From contig NZ_JARNTV010000012.1 of assembly GCF_029433115.1 (NCBI RefSeq), positions 25,649 to 89,648 on the forward strand: 64,000 bases of DNA. Reading direction: 5' to 3'. The DNA is from Sphingomonas sp. AOB5 (GTDB lineage Bacteria > Pseudomonadota > Alphaproteobacteria > Sphingomonadales > Sphingomonadaceae). This document shows positions 36,430 through 45,552 of the stretch, piece after piece. The notes beneath the pieces are model-generated. The model was not told the origin of the DNA. It made no database searches and was given only the letters and a program-made list of their open reading frames with translations. The translations under genes were made by a program, and so were the position numbers. Numbering within the stretch: position 1 is the stretch's first letter; each line of letters opens with the position of its first letter.

Positions 36430-38331
36430 TCAGCGCGGTGCAAGCAACCTGTCGAGACCAGCCTCTCCCTCACCGATCTTTTCGAGGTGCGGATAGCGCA
36501 GGCCTTCGCGATAGTCGATGACCACTTCGCGATATCTGTCGCCGCTTTTCAGCAGCAGCCGGATCGGCTCCTTGCCGTCCTTGTTGCCCACCACCGCAGC
36601 CTTCAGCCGGTCCTGCGTATAACCGCGCCCGTTCACCGCGACGATCTCGTCGCCCAGGTCGATCCCTGCCTTGAACGCCGGGCCGTCCCACATCACCTGG
36701 CTGATCCCGTTGGGCCCCATCATCAGGCCCAGCGAGTACATCAGGTCGAGGCTGGTCTTGGGCGTCGCCTTGTTGGGCTTGTCGTTATAGATCAGCCGGT
36801 ATCCGTTGCGGACGAAGCCATCGAGCGGCGCATGCTCGGTCGTCGAATAGACCTGCTCGTTGAGCAGCGTGCGCCAGTCATAGGGTACGATATCGTTCAG
36901 CGTCTTGACGATGTCGTCGATGGTGAAGGGCAGCACGCCGTAATCGCCATCGCGCATGCCATAGAATGCGCGGTCGTAATCGTCGATCGACTTGGTGCCG
37001 CCGCTCTTCTCGCGCAGGATCGAATCGATCGCTATCCAGGTCATCAGCCCGTCGACATAATAATCCTCCGAACGCTGCCAGCTCAGCCAGCCCTTGGGCG
37101 CGCGGGCGGTGATGATCGGATCGTTGGTGGTGTCGAGGATCGAGCGCCAGTGGCGGCCCGGCCGCGTGTCCTGAAGCGCGGCATAGCTCGCCAGCACTTC
37201 CAGCGTATCTTCCTTGGTCATCAGGCCCGAACGCGCGCCCAGCACATAGCCGATGAACTGGTCGTGCCCCTCATAGGCCCACAGCATCGAATTGCGCATC
37301 GGCTGGCGGAAATCGACCACGATCTGGTCCGCGCCGCGGCGATACTTGCCGACCCAGCTATGGGTATATTCGTGCGACAACAGGTTGCGGGAGGTGTTCT
37401 GCTCGTCCCACTTGGCGAAATAGCCGAGGCCCACGCCGTTTTCCGAGCTGCGGTGATGCTCGACGCCGATGCCGCCCATCTCCGCGCTGATCGCGAACAG
37501 GAATTCGTAGCGGTCGTAATGCTGCGATCCGAACAGCTTGATCGCCTGATCGACCAGATTGCGGTGCTTCTGGATCTGATCGTCCTTGGCTTCCAGCTCC
37601 TCGGGCGAGTCGGCAAAGACGTTCAGGTCGACGCGCTCGCCCAGATTGAACTCGCGATAATAACGGCCGGCGAACACCGGCGAATCGACCAGAACTTCGA
37701 AATCGACCTTGTCATAGGTGTAGGTCGCGCCATCGGTCTTGGCGGGGATCGCGGAGGCCGCGGTCCAGCCCTCGGGATAGGTCGCGCTGGCGATCACCGG
37801 GATGCGGCGCGCGTAATAACCGGCCGGGTACAGCGCGAGCGAATACCATTGCAGGTTCATCATCGCCGGGGTCATCACGATCCGGCCCTGATCGGACTTG
37901 GTGGCCGAGAGGAACTGGAACTGGACCTCCAGCGCCTTGGCGCCCTTCGGCACCTGGATATGGAAGGCGAACACGTCGACCGGATCGCGCGTCCATGCCA
38001 GCCGCTGGCCATCGGCATAGATTTCGAGGCCCGCAACCTTGTCGATCTCGCCGCGGGGGCCGTGCTTGCCGGGAATCCATTTCGGATAGAGCAGCACCAT
38101 ATGCCCGCTCTTGGCGACGGGGATGGTCTGCTTCACGCGGAAAATACCCTGCTGCACGTTCGTCGCGTCGACATGCAGCATCATCGTGCCGGGATAGGCG
38201 ACATCGCGCGGCTTCGGGATCGTGTCGCGGAAGGGCACCGCGTTCGGCGCGGAATTGCCGGGAACGTTCTGGGCGAAGGCGGGCGCCGATACGGCGGCGA
38301 GAAGCGCGGCGATGAGGCTGGGGCGGAACAT
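36430..38331 (-). CDS. M61 glycyl aminopeptidase with PDZ domain
   Basis: A 633-residue exported zinc peptidase. The signal peptide is MFRPSLIAALLAAVSAPAFA. An N-terminal beta-domain is followed by the catalytic domain with SHEYTHSWVGKYRR (HExxH-type motif HEYTH) near residue 320 and a downstream glutamate region WAYEGHDQFIGY. The C-terminal PDZ domain contains GDEIVAVNGRGYTQDRL. M61 enzymes remove N-terminal glycine or alanine. ppa lies 32 nt downstream on the same strand. Confidence 0.92.
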   Translation of the reverse strand: MFRPSLIAALLAAVSAPAFAQNVPGNSAPNAVPFRDTIPKPRDVAYPGTMMLHVDATNVQQGIFRVKQTIPVAKSGHMVLLYPKWIPGKHGPRGEIDKVAGLEIYADGQRLAWTRDPVDVFAFHIQVPKGAKALEVQFQFLSATKSDQGRIVMTPAMMNLQWYSLALYPAGYYARRIPVIASATYPEGWTAASAIPAKTDGATYTYDKVDFEVLVDSPVFAGRYYREFNLGERVDLNVFADSPEELEAKDDQIQKHRNLVDQAIKLFGSQHYDRYEFLFAISAEMGGIGVEHHRSSENGVGLGYFAKWDEQNTSRNLLSHEYTHSWVGKYRRGADQIVVDFRQPMRNSMLWAYEGHDQFIGYVLGARSGLMTKEDTLEVLASYAALQDTRPGRHWRSILDTTNDPIITARAPKGWLSWQRSEDYYVDGLMTWIAIDSILREKSGGTKSIDDYDRAFYGMRDGDYGVLPFTIDDIVKTLNDIVPYDWRTLLNEQVYSTTEHAPLDGFVRNGYRLIYNDKPNKATPKTSLDLMYSLGLMMGPNGISQVMWDGPAFKAGIDLGDEIVAVNGRGYTQDRLKAAVVGNKDGKEPIRLLLKSGDRYREVVIDYREGLRYPHLEKIGEGEAGLDRLLAPR

Positions 38332-38495
38332 GGGAATGGCCTTTCGGCGAAATGGGGAGATGACCGGGGGTCATAGGCAATTGATTTGGGGGAGGTAAAG
38401 CTTGGGCGCACCAACTCGTCCCATCCCGCCAGAGTTCGTGCGAGCGCTCCAATCCTTCACGGCTCCCTAACCATTCGGGGCTAGGACTTGCGGCC

Positions 38496-39800
38496 ATGTA
38501 TCACGACCCCGAACTGGCCCTTCAGGCAAAGGCCGATCCGCGACCCAAGTCGGCGGTCAGCGGTGCGGTGGGGTTCGTGGGTCTCGCTGGCATGGTCGCT
38601 TGGCTGCTGGTCGCCCGGCATTACGGGCTGGACGGCCCCTATTCGGCGCTGGTCAACGTGGCCGCGGTCGGCATCCCTATGATCCTGTGGTCGATCTTCG
38701 TCGATAAGGTGCACCGCAATCCCTCGACCGGGATCGACTGGAACAATGTCCGTCCGTGGCGCGAGACGCTGGAGATCAGCGGTACCAAGCTCGCCGGGCT
38801 TTGGCTCACCTGGGGCGGCATCGCGATCATCTATGCCGGCGGGAAGTTCTGGTGGGAAACGCGCTACGCCAATTTCCCCTTCGCCATGTGGTGCTTCGAA
38901 ATGATCGCGCCCTGGCTGTTCCTCGCCTCGATCCCCTATGTGCTATGGCTCGACCGGCGACTGGTCCAGCCGAAGGACGGCGCCTATGCGCTGGGCAGCT
39001 GGGCGATGGGCAATGGCGAGGCGGACAAGCCTGCCATCTACAATCACCTGCGCAGCTGGGCGGTGAAGGGCTTCTTCCTGGCCTTCATGGTCTCGATCGT
39101 GCCGCCGGGCTTTGGCGATTTCGTGCGGTGGGACAGCGCGGTGATCTTCCAGAATCCCGTGGTGCTGGCCAGCTTCTGCATCACCTTCATGTTCGTGATC
39201 GACGTGGCTTTCGCGACCGCGGGCTACATCCTCACCTTCCGCCCGCTCGACAGCCATATCCGCACGGCAAATCCCTATGCGGCGGGCTGGATGGCGGCAC
39301 TGATCTGCTATCCGCCCTTCCTGATGATGGGCGATGGCGGTCCGCTCGATTATCATGAGGGCACTGCCGACTGGGCCTATTGGTTCGCGGGTCATCCCTA
39401 TGTGCTGAGCGTGTTCGGCGTGGTGCTGGTGGTGCTGACTGGCATCTATGCCTGGGCGACGATCGCGTTCGGCATGCGCTTCTCGAACCTCACCCATCGC
39501 GGCGTGCTGACCCATGGTCCCTACGCATGGAGCCGCCATCCTGCCTATCTGGCGAAGAACAGCTTCTGGTGGATCTCGACCCTGCCGTTCCTGGCGACGA
39601 CCGGAAGCTGGGCCGACGCGGCGTCAAACAGCTTCATCATGGCGCTGGTCAGCGGCGTTTACTACTGGCGCGCCAAGACCGAGGAACGCCACCTGCGCGA
39701 AGACCCGGCCTATGTCGAATATGACGAATGGATGAAGCGCAATGGCCCGGTGCCGCGGGCATTCGCCTGGGCCGGGCGGGTTGTGGGCATCGGAAAATAA
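38496..39800 (+). CDS. ICMT/PEMT-like membrane methyltransferase-family protein
   Basis: A 434-residue protein with about ten membrane helices. The C-terminal quarter carries the isoprenylcysteine carboxyl methyltransferase-like signature: LTHRGVLTHGPYAWSRHPAY, then YYWRAKTEERHLREDPAY, which forms the SAM site in ICMT-type enzymes. The N-terminal part is unfamiliar. The target could be a lipid or small molecule. It is divergent from the M61 gene and is followed by a palindromic repeat. Confidence 0.78.
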   Translation: MYHDPELALQAKADPRPKSAVSGAVGFVGLAGMVAWLLVARHYGLDGPYSALVNVAAVGIPMILWSIFVDKVHRNPSTGIDWNNVRPWRETLEISGTKLAGLWLTWGGIAIIYAGGKFWWETRYANFPFAMWCFEMIAPWLFLASIPYVLWLDRRLVQPKDGAYALGSWAMGNGEADKPAIYNHLRSWAVKGFFLAFMVSIVPPGFGDFVRWDSAVIFQNPVVLASFCITFMFVIDVAFATAGYILTFRPLDSHIRTANPYAAGWMAALICYPPFLMMGDGGPLDYHEGTADWAYWFAGHPYVLSVFGVVLVVLTGIYAWATIAFGMRFSNLTHRGVLTHGPYAWSRHPAYLAKNSFWWISTLPFLATTGSWADAASNSFIMALVSGVYYWRAKTEERHLREDPAYVEYDEWMKRNGPVPRAFAWAGRVVGIGK

Positions 39801-39808
39801 CCACCGCT

Positions 39809-39885
39809 GTGCTCTGGCGAAGGCCGGAGCGTCGGCCACCAGCGATGCACTTCGACGTCCAGCGCTCCGGCCTGCGCCGGAGCAC
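39809..39885. repeat. Palindromic element, diverged copy
   Basis: Imperfect 22-nt inverted arms at 39809-39830 and 39864-39885 share the core GGCGAAGGCCGGAGC with the element at 8669. The few differences are single bases. It lies between convergent genes. Confidence 0.75.
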
Positions 39886-39893
39886 AATGAACG

Positions 39894-41270
39894 TCAGAAC
39901 TTCGCTTCTTCGTACACCCGGGTGATGTCGCCGGCCCATTCGCCGTTGAACCGGTCGAGCAGCGCCTGTGCCGGCACCTTGCCGGTCCGCACGATCTCGC
40001 GCAGCGGATCGAGGAAGCCGCTCTCATTGTCGCCCGCATGGTTCAGCCGCGCGCGTGCGGCCAGACCTGCACCGGCGATATCCAGCACTTCGCCCGCGAT
40101 ATCGCGCAGCTTGCCGCCACCCGGCAGCGGCGCGTCGAGCGCCAGCTTCGGCACCGAGTCGCGCAGCTCCTGCCGCCCGGCCATGTCCCAGTCCTTGACC
40201 AGATCCCATGCCGCATCCAGCGCGGCCTGATCGTAGAGCAGTCCGACCCACAAAGCCGGCAGCGCACAGATCCGCCCCCAGCGTCCGCCATCGGCCCCGC
40301 GCATTTCGAGAAACTGCTTCATCCGCACTTCGGGGAAGGCGGTGGAAAGGTGGTCCGCCCAGTCGTCGATCGTCGGCAGCTCGCCCGGCAGCACCGCCAG
40401 CTTGCCCTTGAGGAAGTCGCGGAAGCTCAGCCCCGCCGCGTCGATATATTTGCCGTCGCGGTAGACGAAGTACATCGGCACATCGAGGGCGTAATCGGCA
40501 TAGCGTTCGTACCCGAACCCGTCCTCGAACACGAATGGCAGCATGCCGGTGCGCGCCGGATCGGTGTCCGACCAGATATGGCTGCGGTACGAGAGATAGC
40601 CGTTCGGCTTGCCCTCGAGGAAGGGCGAGTTGGCGAACAAGGCCGTTGCCAGCGGCTGAAGCGCGAGGCCCACGCGGAACTTCTTCGCCATATCGGCTTC
40701 GCTGGCATAGTCCAGATTCACCTGGATCGTGCAGGTGCGCAGCATCATGTCGAGGCCCAGCGAACCCACGCGCGGCATGTGGTTCAGCATGATCTCGTAG
40801 CGGCCCTTGGGCATGATCGGCAGTTCGGCGCGGGTCTTGTCGTGCCACATGCCAAGGCCGAGAAAGCCGATGCCGAGCTGGTCGCCGATCGCCTTCACCT
40901 GCTCCAGATGGCGCCCGGTCTCGGCGCAGGTCTCGTGCAGATTATCGAGCGGCGCGCCCGAAAGCTCGAACTGGCCGGCCGGCTCGAGGCTGATCGCGCC
41001 ATCCGGGCCGGAGAGCGCGATGATGTTCTCGCCCTCATAGACCGGCTTCCAGCCATATTTGGTCAGACCGATCAACAGCGCATGGATGCCGCCGCGTTCC
41101 TCGTACGAAGGGGCGCGATAGCTGCCGTCCTTCCAATAGACGAACTTCTCGTGCTCGGTGCCGATCCGCCAGCGCTCCTTCGGCTTCTCGCCGCGCGCGA
41201 AATAGGCGATCAACTGAGCACGGTCCTCGATGACCGGCGAGTTGCTGTTCGAAACGGTCTTCGTGCTCAT
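39894..41270 (-). CDS. gshA: Glutamate-cysteine ligase (plant/alphaproteobacterial type)
   Basis: This enzyme makes gamma-glutamylcysteine, the first step of glutathione synthesis. The 458-residue length and RWRIGTEHEKFVYWKDG, LEPAGQFELSGAPLDNLH, TIQVNLDYASEADM and MRGADGGRWGRICALPA are typical of the class found in plants and alphaproteobacteria. I chose the ATG at 41270 (MSTKTVS) over 41279. It is downstream of rsmE on the same strand but separated by a repeat element. Confidence 0.94.
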   Translation of the reverse strand: MSTKTVSNSNSPVIEDRAQLIAYFARGEKPKERWRIGTEHEKFVYWKDGSYRAPSYEERGGIHALLIGLTKYGWKPVYEGENIIALSGPDGAISLEPAGQFELSGAPLDNLHETCAETGRHLEQVKAIGDQLGIGFLGLGMWHDKTRAELPIMPKGRYEIMLNHMPRVGSLGLDMMLRTCTIQVNLDYASEADMAKKFRVGLALQPLATALFANSPFLEGKPNGYLSYRSHIWSDTDPARTGMLPFVFEDGFGYERYADYALDVPMYFVYRDGKYIDAAGLSFRDFLKGKLAVLPGELPTIDDWADHLSTAFPEVRMKQFLEMRGADGGRWGRICALPALWVGLLYDQAALDAAWDLVKDWDMAGRQELRDSVPKLALDAPLPGGGKLRDIAGEVLDIAGAGLAARARLNHAGDNESGFLDPLREIVRTGKVPAQALLDRFNGEWAGDITRVYEEAKF

Positions 41271-41345
41271 TGCGCGCATTTAGCGATTGGCTACGCGCTC
41301 CGCCAGAGGCCACGCCCTTATGATTGCATAAGCGTCATCAACCCA

Positions 41346-41467
41346 ATCCTCCCCCGCCAAGGGGAGGTGTCAGCGCAGCTGACGGAGGGGGAGGATTCCA
41401 GAATGAGCGTGGAAGAGTCCTCCCCCTCCGTCGCCTTCGGCGCCACCTCCCCCTTGCGGGGGAGGAT
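41346..41467. repeat. Four-hairpin palindromic element (orientation 1)
   Basis: The element begins and ends with TCCTCCCCC/GGGGGAGGA hairpins. A left inner palindrome (GTCAGCGCAGCTGAC) and a right one (CGCCTTCGGCG) lie inside, each flanked by GGAGGGGGAGGA or its complement. It matches 60420-60542 in reverse orientation. It separates gshA and rsmE. Confidence 0.82.
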
Positions 41468-41473
41468 CGGAGC

Positions 41474-42217
41474 TCACCAATCCCCAGCCACCGCCATCCA
41501 CACCGCCACCGCCGCCGCAGCAGCAGTCTCCGCGCGCAGGATGCGCGGGCCCAGCGCAATCCCCACCGCCTGCGGGCACGCCCGGATCGCTTCGCGTTCG
41601 GCATCGTCGAAGCCGCCCTCCGGCCCGATCAGGATCGCAGCCGGCCCGGGCCGCGCGCGCATCGCCTCAGCCGCGGGCATGCCGCCCGCCTCGTCGGCGA
41701 AGAACAGCGCGCGATCCGCGGGCCAGTCGCGCAGCAGGGCGGCGAGCTTCACCGGCTCATCGAGGCTGGGCAGGGCGGTACGCCCGCATTGCTCCGCCGC
41801 CTCGATCATATGGCTGCGCAGCCGGTCGAGGTTGAGCTTGTCCACCACACTGCGTCGGGTCAGCACCGGGCGCAGCCGGTCGACGCCCAGCTCGCACGCC
41901 TTTTCCGCGACCCAGTCGATCCGTCCCTTCTTGATCGGCGCGGCGCACAGCCACAGGTCGGGCACCGCCTCGCGCTCGCGAAGCTGTTGCGCGATGTCGA
42001 GGATCAGGTCGCGCTTGCCGACATGCGCTGCCACGCCCAGCCATTCGCCGGTCTTGTCGTCGAACAGCTTGACCGGATCGCCGATCTTCGTCCGCATCAC
42101 CGAGACGAGATAATGCGCCTGCCCGCCATCGATGCGGATCTGCTGCCCCTGCGTCAGTTCATCCTCGACGAACAGGCGCGGCGTCGATTGCGGCGGCCAG
42201 GCGGGGGTCGCGGCCAT
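41474..42217 (-). CDS. rsmE: 16S rRNA m3U1498 methyltransferase
   Basis: RsmE methylates N3 of U1498 in 16S rRNA. The 247-residue protein has an N-terminal PUA-like domain (RLFVEDELTQGQQIRIDGG, HYLVSVMR) and a SPOUT knot domain with ILIGPEGGFDDAE and ALGPRILRAETAA. The ATG at 42217 is preceded by GGGAGGCGTG; an in-frame GTG lies one codon upstream. Confidence 0.94.
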   Translation of the reverse strand: MAATPAWPPQSTPRLFVEDELTQGQQIRIDGGQAHYLVSVMRTKIGDPVKLFDDKTGEWLGVAAHVGKRDLILDIAQQLREREAVPDLWLCAAPIKKGRIDWVAEKACELGVDRLRPVLTRRSVVDKLNLDRLRSHMIEAAEQCGRTALPSLDEPVKLAALLRDWPADRALFFADEAGGMPAAEAMRARPGPAAILIGPEGGFDDAEREAIRACPQAVGIALGPRILRAETAAAAAVAVWMAVAGDW

Positions 42218-42292
42218 CACGCCTCCCGCTCGCCGCGTGACCGCGGATCGACTGGCCGGCCTGCCTTGTAGCGTGGATAGTCCCGTCCCTGC

Positions 42293-42697
42293 TCAGGCAG
42301 GCGACTGGCCACTCGCTTGCGTGCGCTTCGCCCGGTCGAGGAAATCGCGCCGGGTGAGGGAGACCCGCAGCCCGTAGCGATCGACTCCCAGCGAGGCGAT
42401 CGGGACTTCGGCCCGGCCACCGAAGAAGCGGACCACCACGATGTCCGAACGCACCGATTCGACCCATCCGATATAGCGGCCTTCGCGATCGAACAGCGTC
42501 GCCCGCTTCCGGATATCGGACGGAGCGGCCTGGCGGGGCGTCGAGGTTTCCATGCGAAAACCTGCCGAGGTGAAGGCCGGGCTGGGCTGGATCGAACCGC
42601 CGAACGACGGCGGCGCGATGGTTCGCTGGGCCTGGGCGGTGCCTGCGAAGCCAAGGCTGCCCATGGCCAGCGCAATAGCGAGGATCGGGTGACGCAT
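42293..42697 (-). CDS. Exported hypothetical protein
   Basis: A 134-residue protein with a signal peptide (MRHPILAIALAMGSLGFAGTAQA). The mature part has a Pro/Ser-rich linker and a possible PRC-barrel-like beta segment (ATLFDREGRYIGWVESVRSD, VVVRFFGGRAEVPIASLGVD). An upstream ATG at 42757 is possible, but the signal peptide begins at 42697. No family assigned. Confidence 0.7.
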   Translation of the reverse strand: MRHPILAIALAMGSLGFAGTAQAQRTIAPPSFGGSIQPSPAFTSAGFRMETSTPRQAAPSDIRKRATLFDREGRYIGWVESVRSDIVVVRFFGGRAEVPIASLGVDRYGLRVSLTRRDFLDRAKRTQASGQSPA

Positions 42698-42766
42698 CGA
42701 AACATCTCCATCCGTAACTGAGGCTGCGAGGCTATTCCTGTTCCGGCCGTCATGCAATCGGCTACG

Positions 42767-43171
42767 CTATTCATGCCGTTCGGACAGAAATGGAGCCGCG
42801 ACTTCCTCGGGCACGCGAAGAAGTCGCCCCGACGCGCGATCGATCATGGCCCAGGTCGTCTTGGCCTCCACTCTCACTTTACCGTCCGTGCCGGTGAATC
42901 GCATATGCCGGTCGAACCGTGCGCCGCGCGGCGGATCTTCCACCCATGTCTCCGCCGTCACCGTATCGCCTTCGGAGACATTGCCGCGATAATCGATCTC
43001 GTGCCGCGTCACGACCCAGAACGCCGCATCCTGCCAGGCCTGACTGGCGACGCTTGCCCAATGGGCCACCGCGACGTCCTGGATCCAGCGGACCCAGACG
43101 GCATTGTTGACATGGCCGAGGATATCGATGTCCTCTGCCGCCGCAGTGAAGGTCATGGTGAAGCGCGTCAT
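42767..43171 (-). CDS. Hotdog-fold acyl-CoA thioesterase
   Basis: A 134-residue 4HBT-type thioesterase. AAEDIDILGHVNNAVWVRW contains the catalytic Asp and the GHVNN motif of the YbgC/FcbC branch, and WVVTRHEIDYRGNV follows. It hydrolyses acyl-CoA thioesters; the substrate is unknown. The ATG at 43171 follows AGGAGCGCG. It lies 17 nt downstream of the lipoprotein gene stop. Confidence 0.87.
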   Translation of the reverse strand: MTRFTMTFTAAAEDIDILGHVNNAVWVRWIQDVAVAHWASVASQAWQDAAFWVVTRHEIDYRGNVSEGDTVTAETWVEDPPRGARFDRHMRFTGTDGKVRVEAKTTWAMIDRASGRLLRVPEEVAAPFLSERHE

Positions 43172-43188
43172 CGCGCTCCTGATGCCGC

Positions 43189-43671
43189 TCAGCGGATCAC
43201 GGTGCAAGGGATGGGGGGCAGGTTCGGCTGGGTGAAGGTCAGGTCGTCGCCCTTCCCGCGCAGCTCATGCCCATTGCCCTTGTACCAGATGCCCGACGCC
43301 GCGCGCTCCTGCTGCAGCACCGCCAGCACCCGGCCGTCGCGCGCCACTGCCGCACGGCCATTGGCGGGATTGAAGCGCACCGCGATCTTGGTCCCGTCCA
43401 TGCAGCGATAGCGCGCATTCACCGGCGCCGGTGCCTCGGCCACAGTGGCATTTTCGAGCATTGCATTCTCGGCGGCGGCATTGGCCTCGGCCTGCGCGCG
43501 TTCCTCGGCAAGGCGCTTGTCCTCGGCCTCGCGCGCGGCGGTTTCGCGGGTATCCATCGCTTCCTTGTCGACCGCGTCCAGATTGTAGACGTCGGCACCC
43601 GGGTTACGCGTATCGTCCGACGCGTTGCACGCGGCGAGGGGCAGGCAGGCGAGCAGCAGGAAAAGGCGCAT
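43189..43671 (-). CDS. Lipoprotein with MliC-like C-terminal domain
   Basis: A 160-residue lipoprotein. The lipobox LPLAAC places the lipidated Cys at residue 15. Residues ~45-80 are a charged Ala/Glu-rich coiled-coil-like linker (EAEDKRLAEERAQAEANAAA). The C-terminal half resembles the lysozyme inhibitor MliC: ARYRCMDGTKIAVRF, ERAASGIWYKGNGHELRGKG, and a final Cys in IPCTVIR that could pair with YRC. Lysozyme inhibition is inferred. Confidence 0.78.
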   Translation of the reverse strand: MRLFLLLACLPLAACNASDDTRNPGADVYNLDAVDKEAMDTRETAAREAEDKRLAEERAQAEANAAAENAMLENATVAEAPAPVNARYRCMDGTKIAVRFNPANGRAAVARDGRVLAVLQQERAASGIWYKGNGHELRGKGDDLTFTQPNLPPIPCTVIR

Positions 43672-43748
43672 CCGATCCTCGAACAAACGTTACGGCGACA
43701 AACCGAACGCGGACCCGAATGCCCCTGTTCCGCCGCGAGGACCAGCCC

Positions 43749-44165
43749 TCAATTCGGGAAAGGCTGGTTCCCGACAAAGCCCAGCTGGGTGATCCCGCCC
43801 TGCTTCACGATCGCCAGCACCTGATCGAACCGCTCGTAGCGCGCCTCGGGATCGGTCTGCATGTGCAGCGGGGTCCCGGCCTCGGCCAGCGGCGCGAGCA
43901 GCGCGGGCAACTGGCTGTCCTTAACCTGCACGCCATCCCAGTAGAGCGTGCCCGCGGCATCGATCAGCAGCTTGTGCGGCAACACTTCCTGCGGCTTGAC
44001 CGGATTGGACTGCGGCAGGTCGACCGGCACCTTATGGCTCTGGATCGGGATGGTGATGAGCAGCATCACCAGCAGCACGAGCAGCACGTCGATCAGCGGC
44101 GTGGTGTTCATCTCGCCGAGCGGCTCGGCGGTGTTGAGGGGAATGGCACGGGACGCAGTCGGCAT
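43749..44165 (-). CDS. exbD: ExbD/TolR family protein without partner genes
   Basis: A 138-residue ExbD-type protein. MNTTPLIDVLLVLLVMLLI holds the channel Asp in its single membrane helix, and the periplasmic domain follows (LPHKLLIDAAGTLYWDG, QVLAIVKQGGITQLGFVGN). It normally works with ExbB and TonB to energise outer-membrane uptake. No exbB or tonB lies beside it in this window, so its partners must be encoded elsewhere. Confidence 0.9.
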   Translation of the reverse strand: MPTASRAIPLNTAEPLGEMNTTPLIDVLLVLLVMLLITIPIQSHKVPVDLPQSNPVKPQEVLPHKLLIDAAGTLYWDGVQVKDSQLPALLAPLAEAGTPLHMQTDPEARYERFDQVLAIVKQGGITQLGFVGNQPFPN

Positions 44166-44242
44166 GGCACCTCTCCTTCAAATGATGTTGTAACATCACA
44201 TTGATGGAGTAGGGAGGCAAGCGAAAACGATCTCCGGGGAAT

Positions 44243-44325
44243 CGTCATCCCGGCGAAGGCCGGGATCTCACGCGGCTCCTGTCCCGCGCCAGCCTCGAAA
44301 GACCCCAGCCTTTGCTGGGGTGACG
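44243..44325. repeat. Palindromic element with compensatory arm changes
   Basis: Arms at 44243-44268 and 44300-44325 both begin or end CGTCA/TGACG and each forms an 8-bp hairpin: ATCCCGGC/GCCGGGAT on the left, ACCCCAGC/GCTGGGGT on the right. Differences between the arms are matched within each hairpin, so pairing is kept. It lies upstream of exbD. Confidence 0.8.
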
Positions 44326-44335
44326 AACGGGCGGG

Positions 44336-45475
44336 TCACCCGCCCCGCCGGAACGGCGTCATCTCCCCCAGAAACTCCTGCTCGTGCCGCACCGTCTCGC
44401 GCTCGCGCACCAGATAGTCGGCCACGGCCCGGCGGAACCCGGCGTCGGGAACATAATGCGCCGACCAGGTCGTGACCGGCGCATAGCCGCGCGCCAGCTT
44501 GTGCTCGCCCTGTGCGCCGGCCTCCACCCGCGCCAGCCCGCGCGCGATGGCCGCGTCGATTGCTTGGTAATAGCAAAGCTCGAAATGCAGGAACGGCACG
44601 TCCTCGCGGCAGCCCCAATAGCGGCCGTACAGCGTATCGGCGCCGATCAGGTTCAGCGCGCCCGCGATGGGCTGCCCGTCGCGCTCGGCCAGCATCAACA
44701 GCACCTTGTCGCTCATCGCCGCGCCCAGCATCGAGAAGAAGTCGCGGGTCAGGTAAGGGCGGCCCCATTTGCGGCTCCCGGTGTCCTGATAGAAATCCCA
44801 GAACGCGTCCCAATGCGCTTCGGTGATCTCGTCGCCGGTCAGATGGCGGACGGTCAGCCCGTCCAGCGCCGCCGCACGTTCCTTGCGGATCGCCTTGCGC
44901 TTGCGGCTGGATAGTGCCGCCAGGAAATCCTCGAACGAGGCATAGCCATCATTCTTCCAGTGGAACTGCGTGCCCTCGCGGATCAGCCAGCCCGCCGCTT
45001 CGAACAAAGGCAGCTCGCGCTCGTCGAGAAAGGTGACATGCGCCGAGGATAGGCGGTTCTGGTCGGTCACCGCTTCGATCGCCCCGATCAGTGCGGCAGC
45101 CATGGCCGGATCGCGCGCCAGCAATCGCGGCCCCGGCACCGGCGTGAACGGCACGGCGATCTGCAGCTTGGGATAATAGCGCCCGCCCGCCCGCTCCCAT
45201 GCATCGGCCCAGCCATGATCGAACACATATTCGCCCTGGCTGTGCGACTTGGCATAGGCCGGCGCGATGGCGGCGGGCCTGCCGTCCGCGCCATCGACGA
45301 CGATCGGCAGCGGCTGCCAGCCTGTCTCCGCGGTCGCCGATCCGGATGCTTCGAGGATCGAGAGAAAGGCGTGGGACACGAACGGATTGCCGCTCCCTGC
45401 GCACGCATCCCAGTCAGCCGCGGCAATCGAGGCGACGCCATCGGCGATACGGGCGGTTACGGGCTGGGACGTCAC
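44336..45475 (-). CDS. COG3146/DUF482 GNAT-like protein
   Basis: A 379-residue cytoplasmic protein of the peptidogalycan/FemAB-like DUF482 family. Typical segments are GNPFVSHAFLSILEASG at the N-terminus, SSAHVTFLDERELPLFEAAGW, FLAALSSRKRKAIRKER and ARVEAGAQGEHKLARGYAPV. It contains two GNAT-like halves. The true substrate is unknown. I chose GTG 45475 (VTSQPVTARI) because upstream sequence lacks homology and runs into the divergent gene. Confidence 0.85.
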   Translation of the reverse strand: MTSQPVTARIADGVASIAAADWDACAGSGNPFVSHAFLSILEASGSATAETGWQPLPIVVDGADGRPAAIAPAYAKSHSQGEYVFDHGWADAWERAGGRYYPKLQIAVPFTPVPGPRLLARDPAMAAALIGAIEAVTDQNRLSSAHVTFLDERELPLFEAAGWLIREGTQFHWKNDGYASFEDFLAALSSRKRKAIRKERAAALDGLTVRHLTGDEITEAHWDAFWDFYQDTGSRKWGRPYLTRDFFSMLGAAMSDKVLLMLAERDGQPIAGALNLIGADTLYGRYWGCREDVPFLHFELCYYQAIDAAIARGLARVEAGAQGEHKLARGYAPVTTWSAHYVPDAGFRRAVADYLVRERETVRHEQEFLGEMTPFRRGG

Positions 45476-45552
45476 GGCTGCGAATATAGGGCGATGCAGC
45501 GCGGGGCGGGAGGGGTGTTGACCGGACCCTGCGAAATGCACAGCATCGCGGC

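Noticed and set aside
36406..38376. A 656-codon open frame on the plus strand
   Set aside because: It is fully antisense to the M61 peptidase, which has a signal peptide, HEYTH motif and PDZ domain. Long antisense frames are expected in GC-rich DNA.
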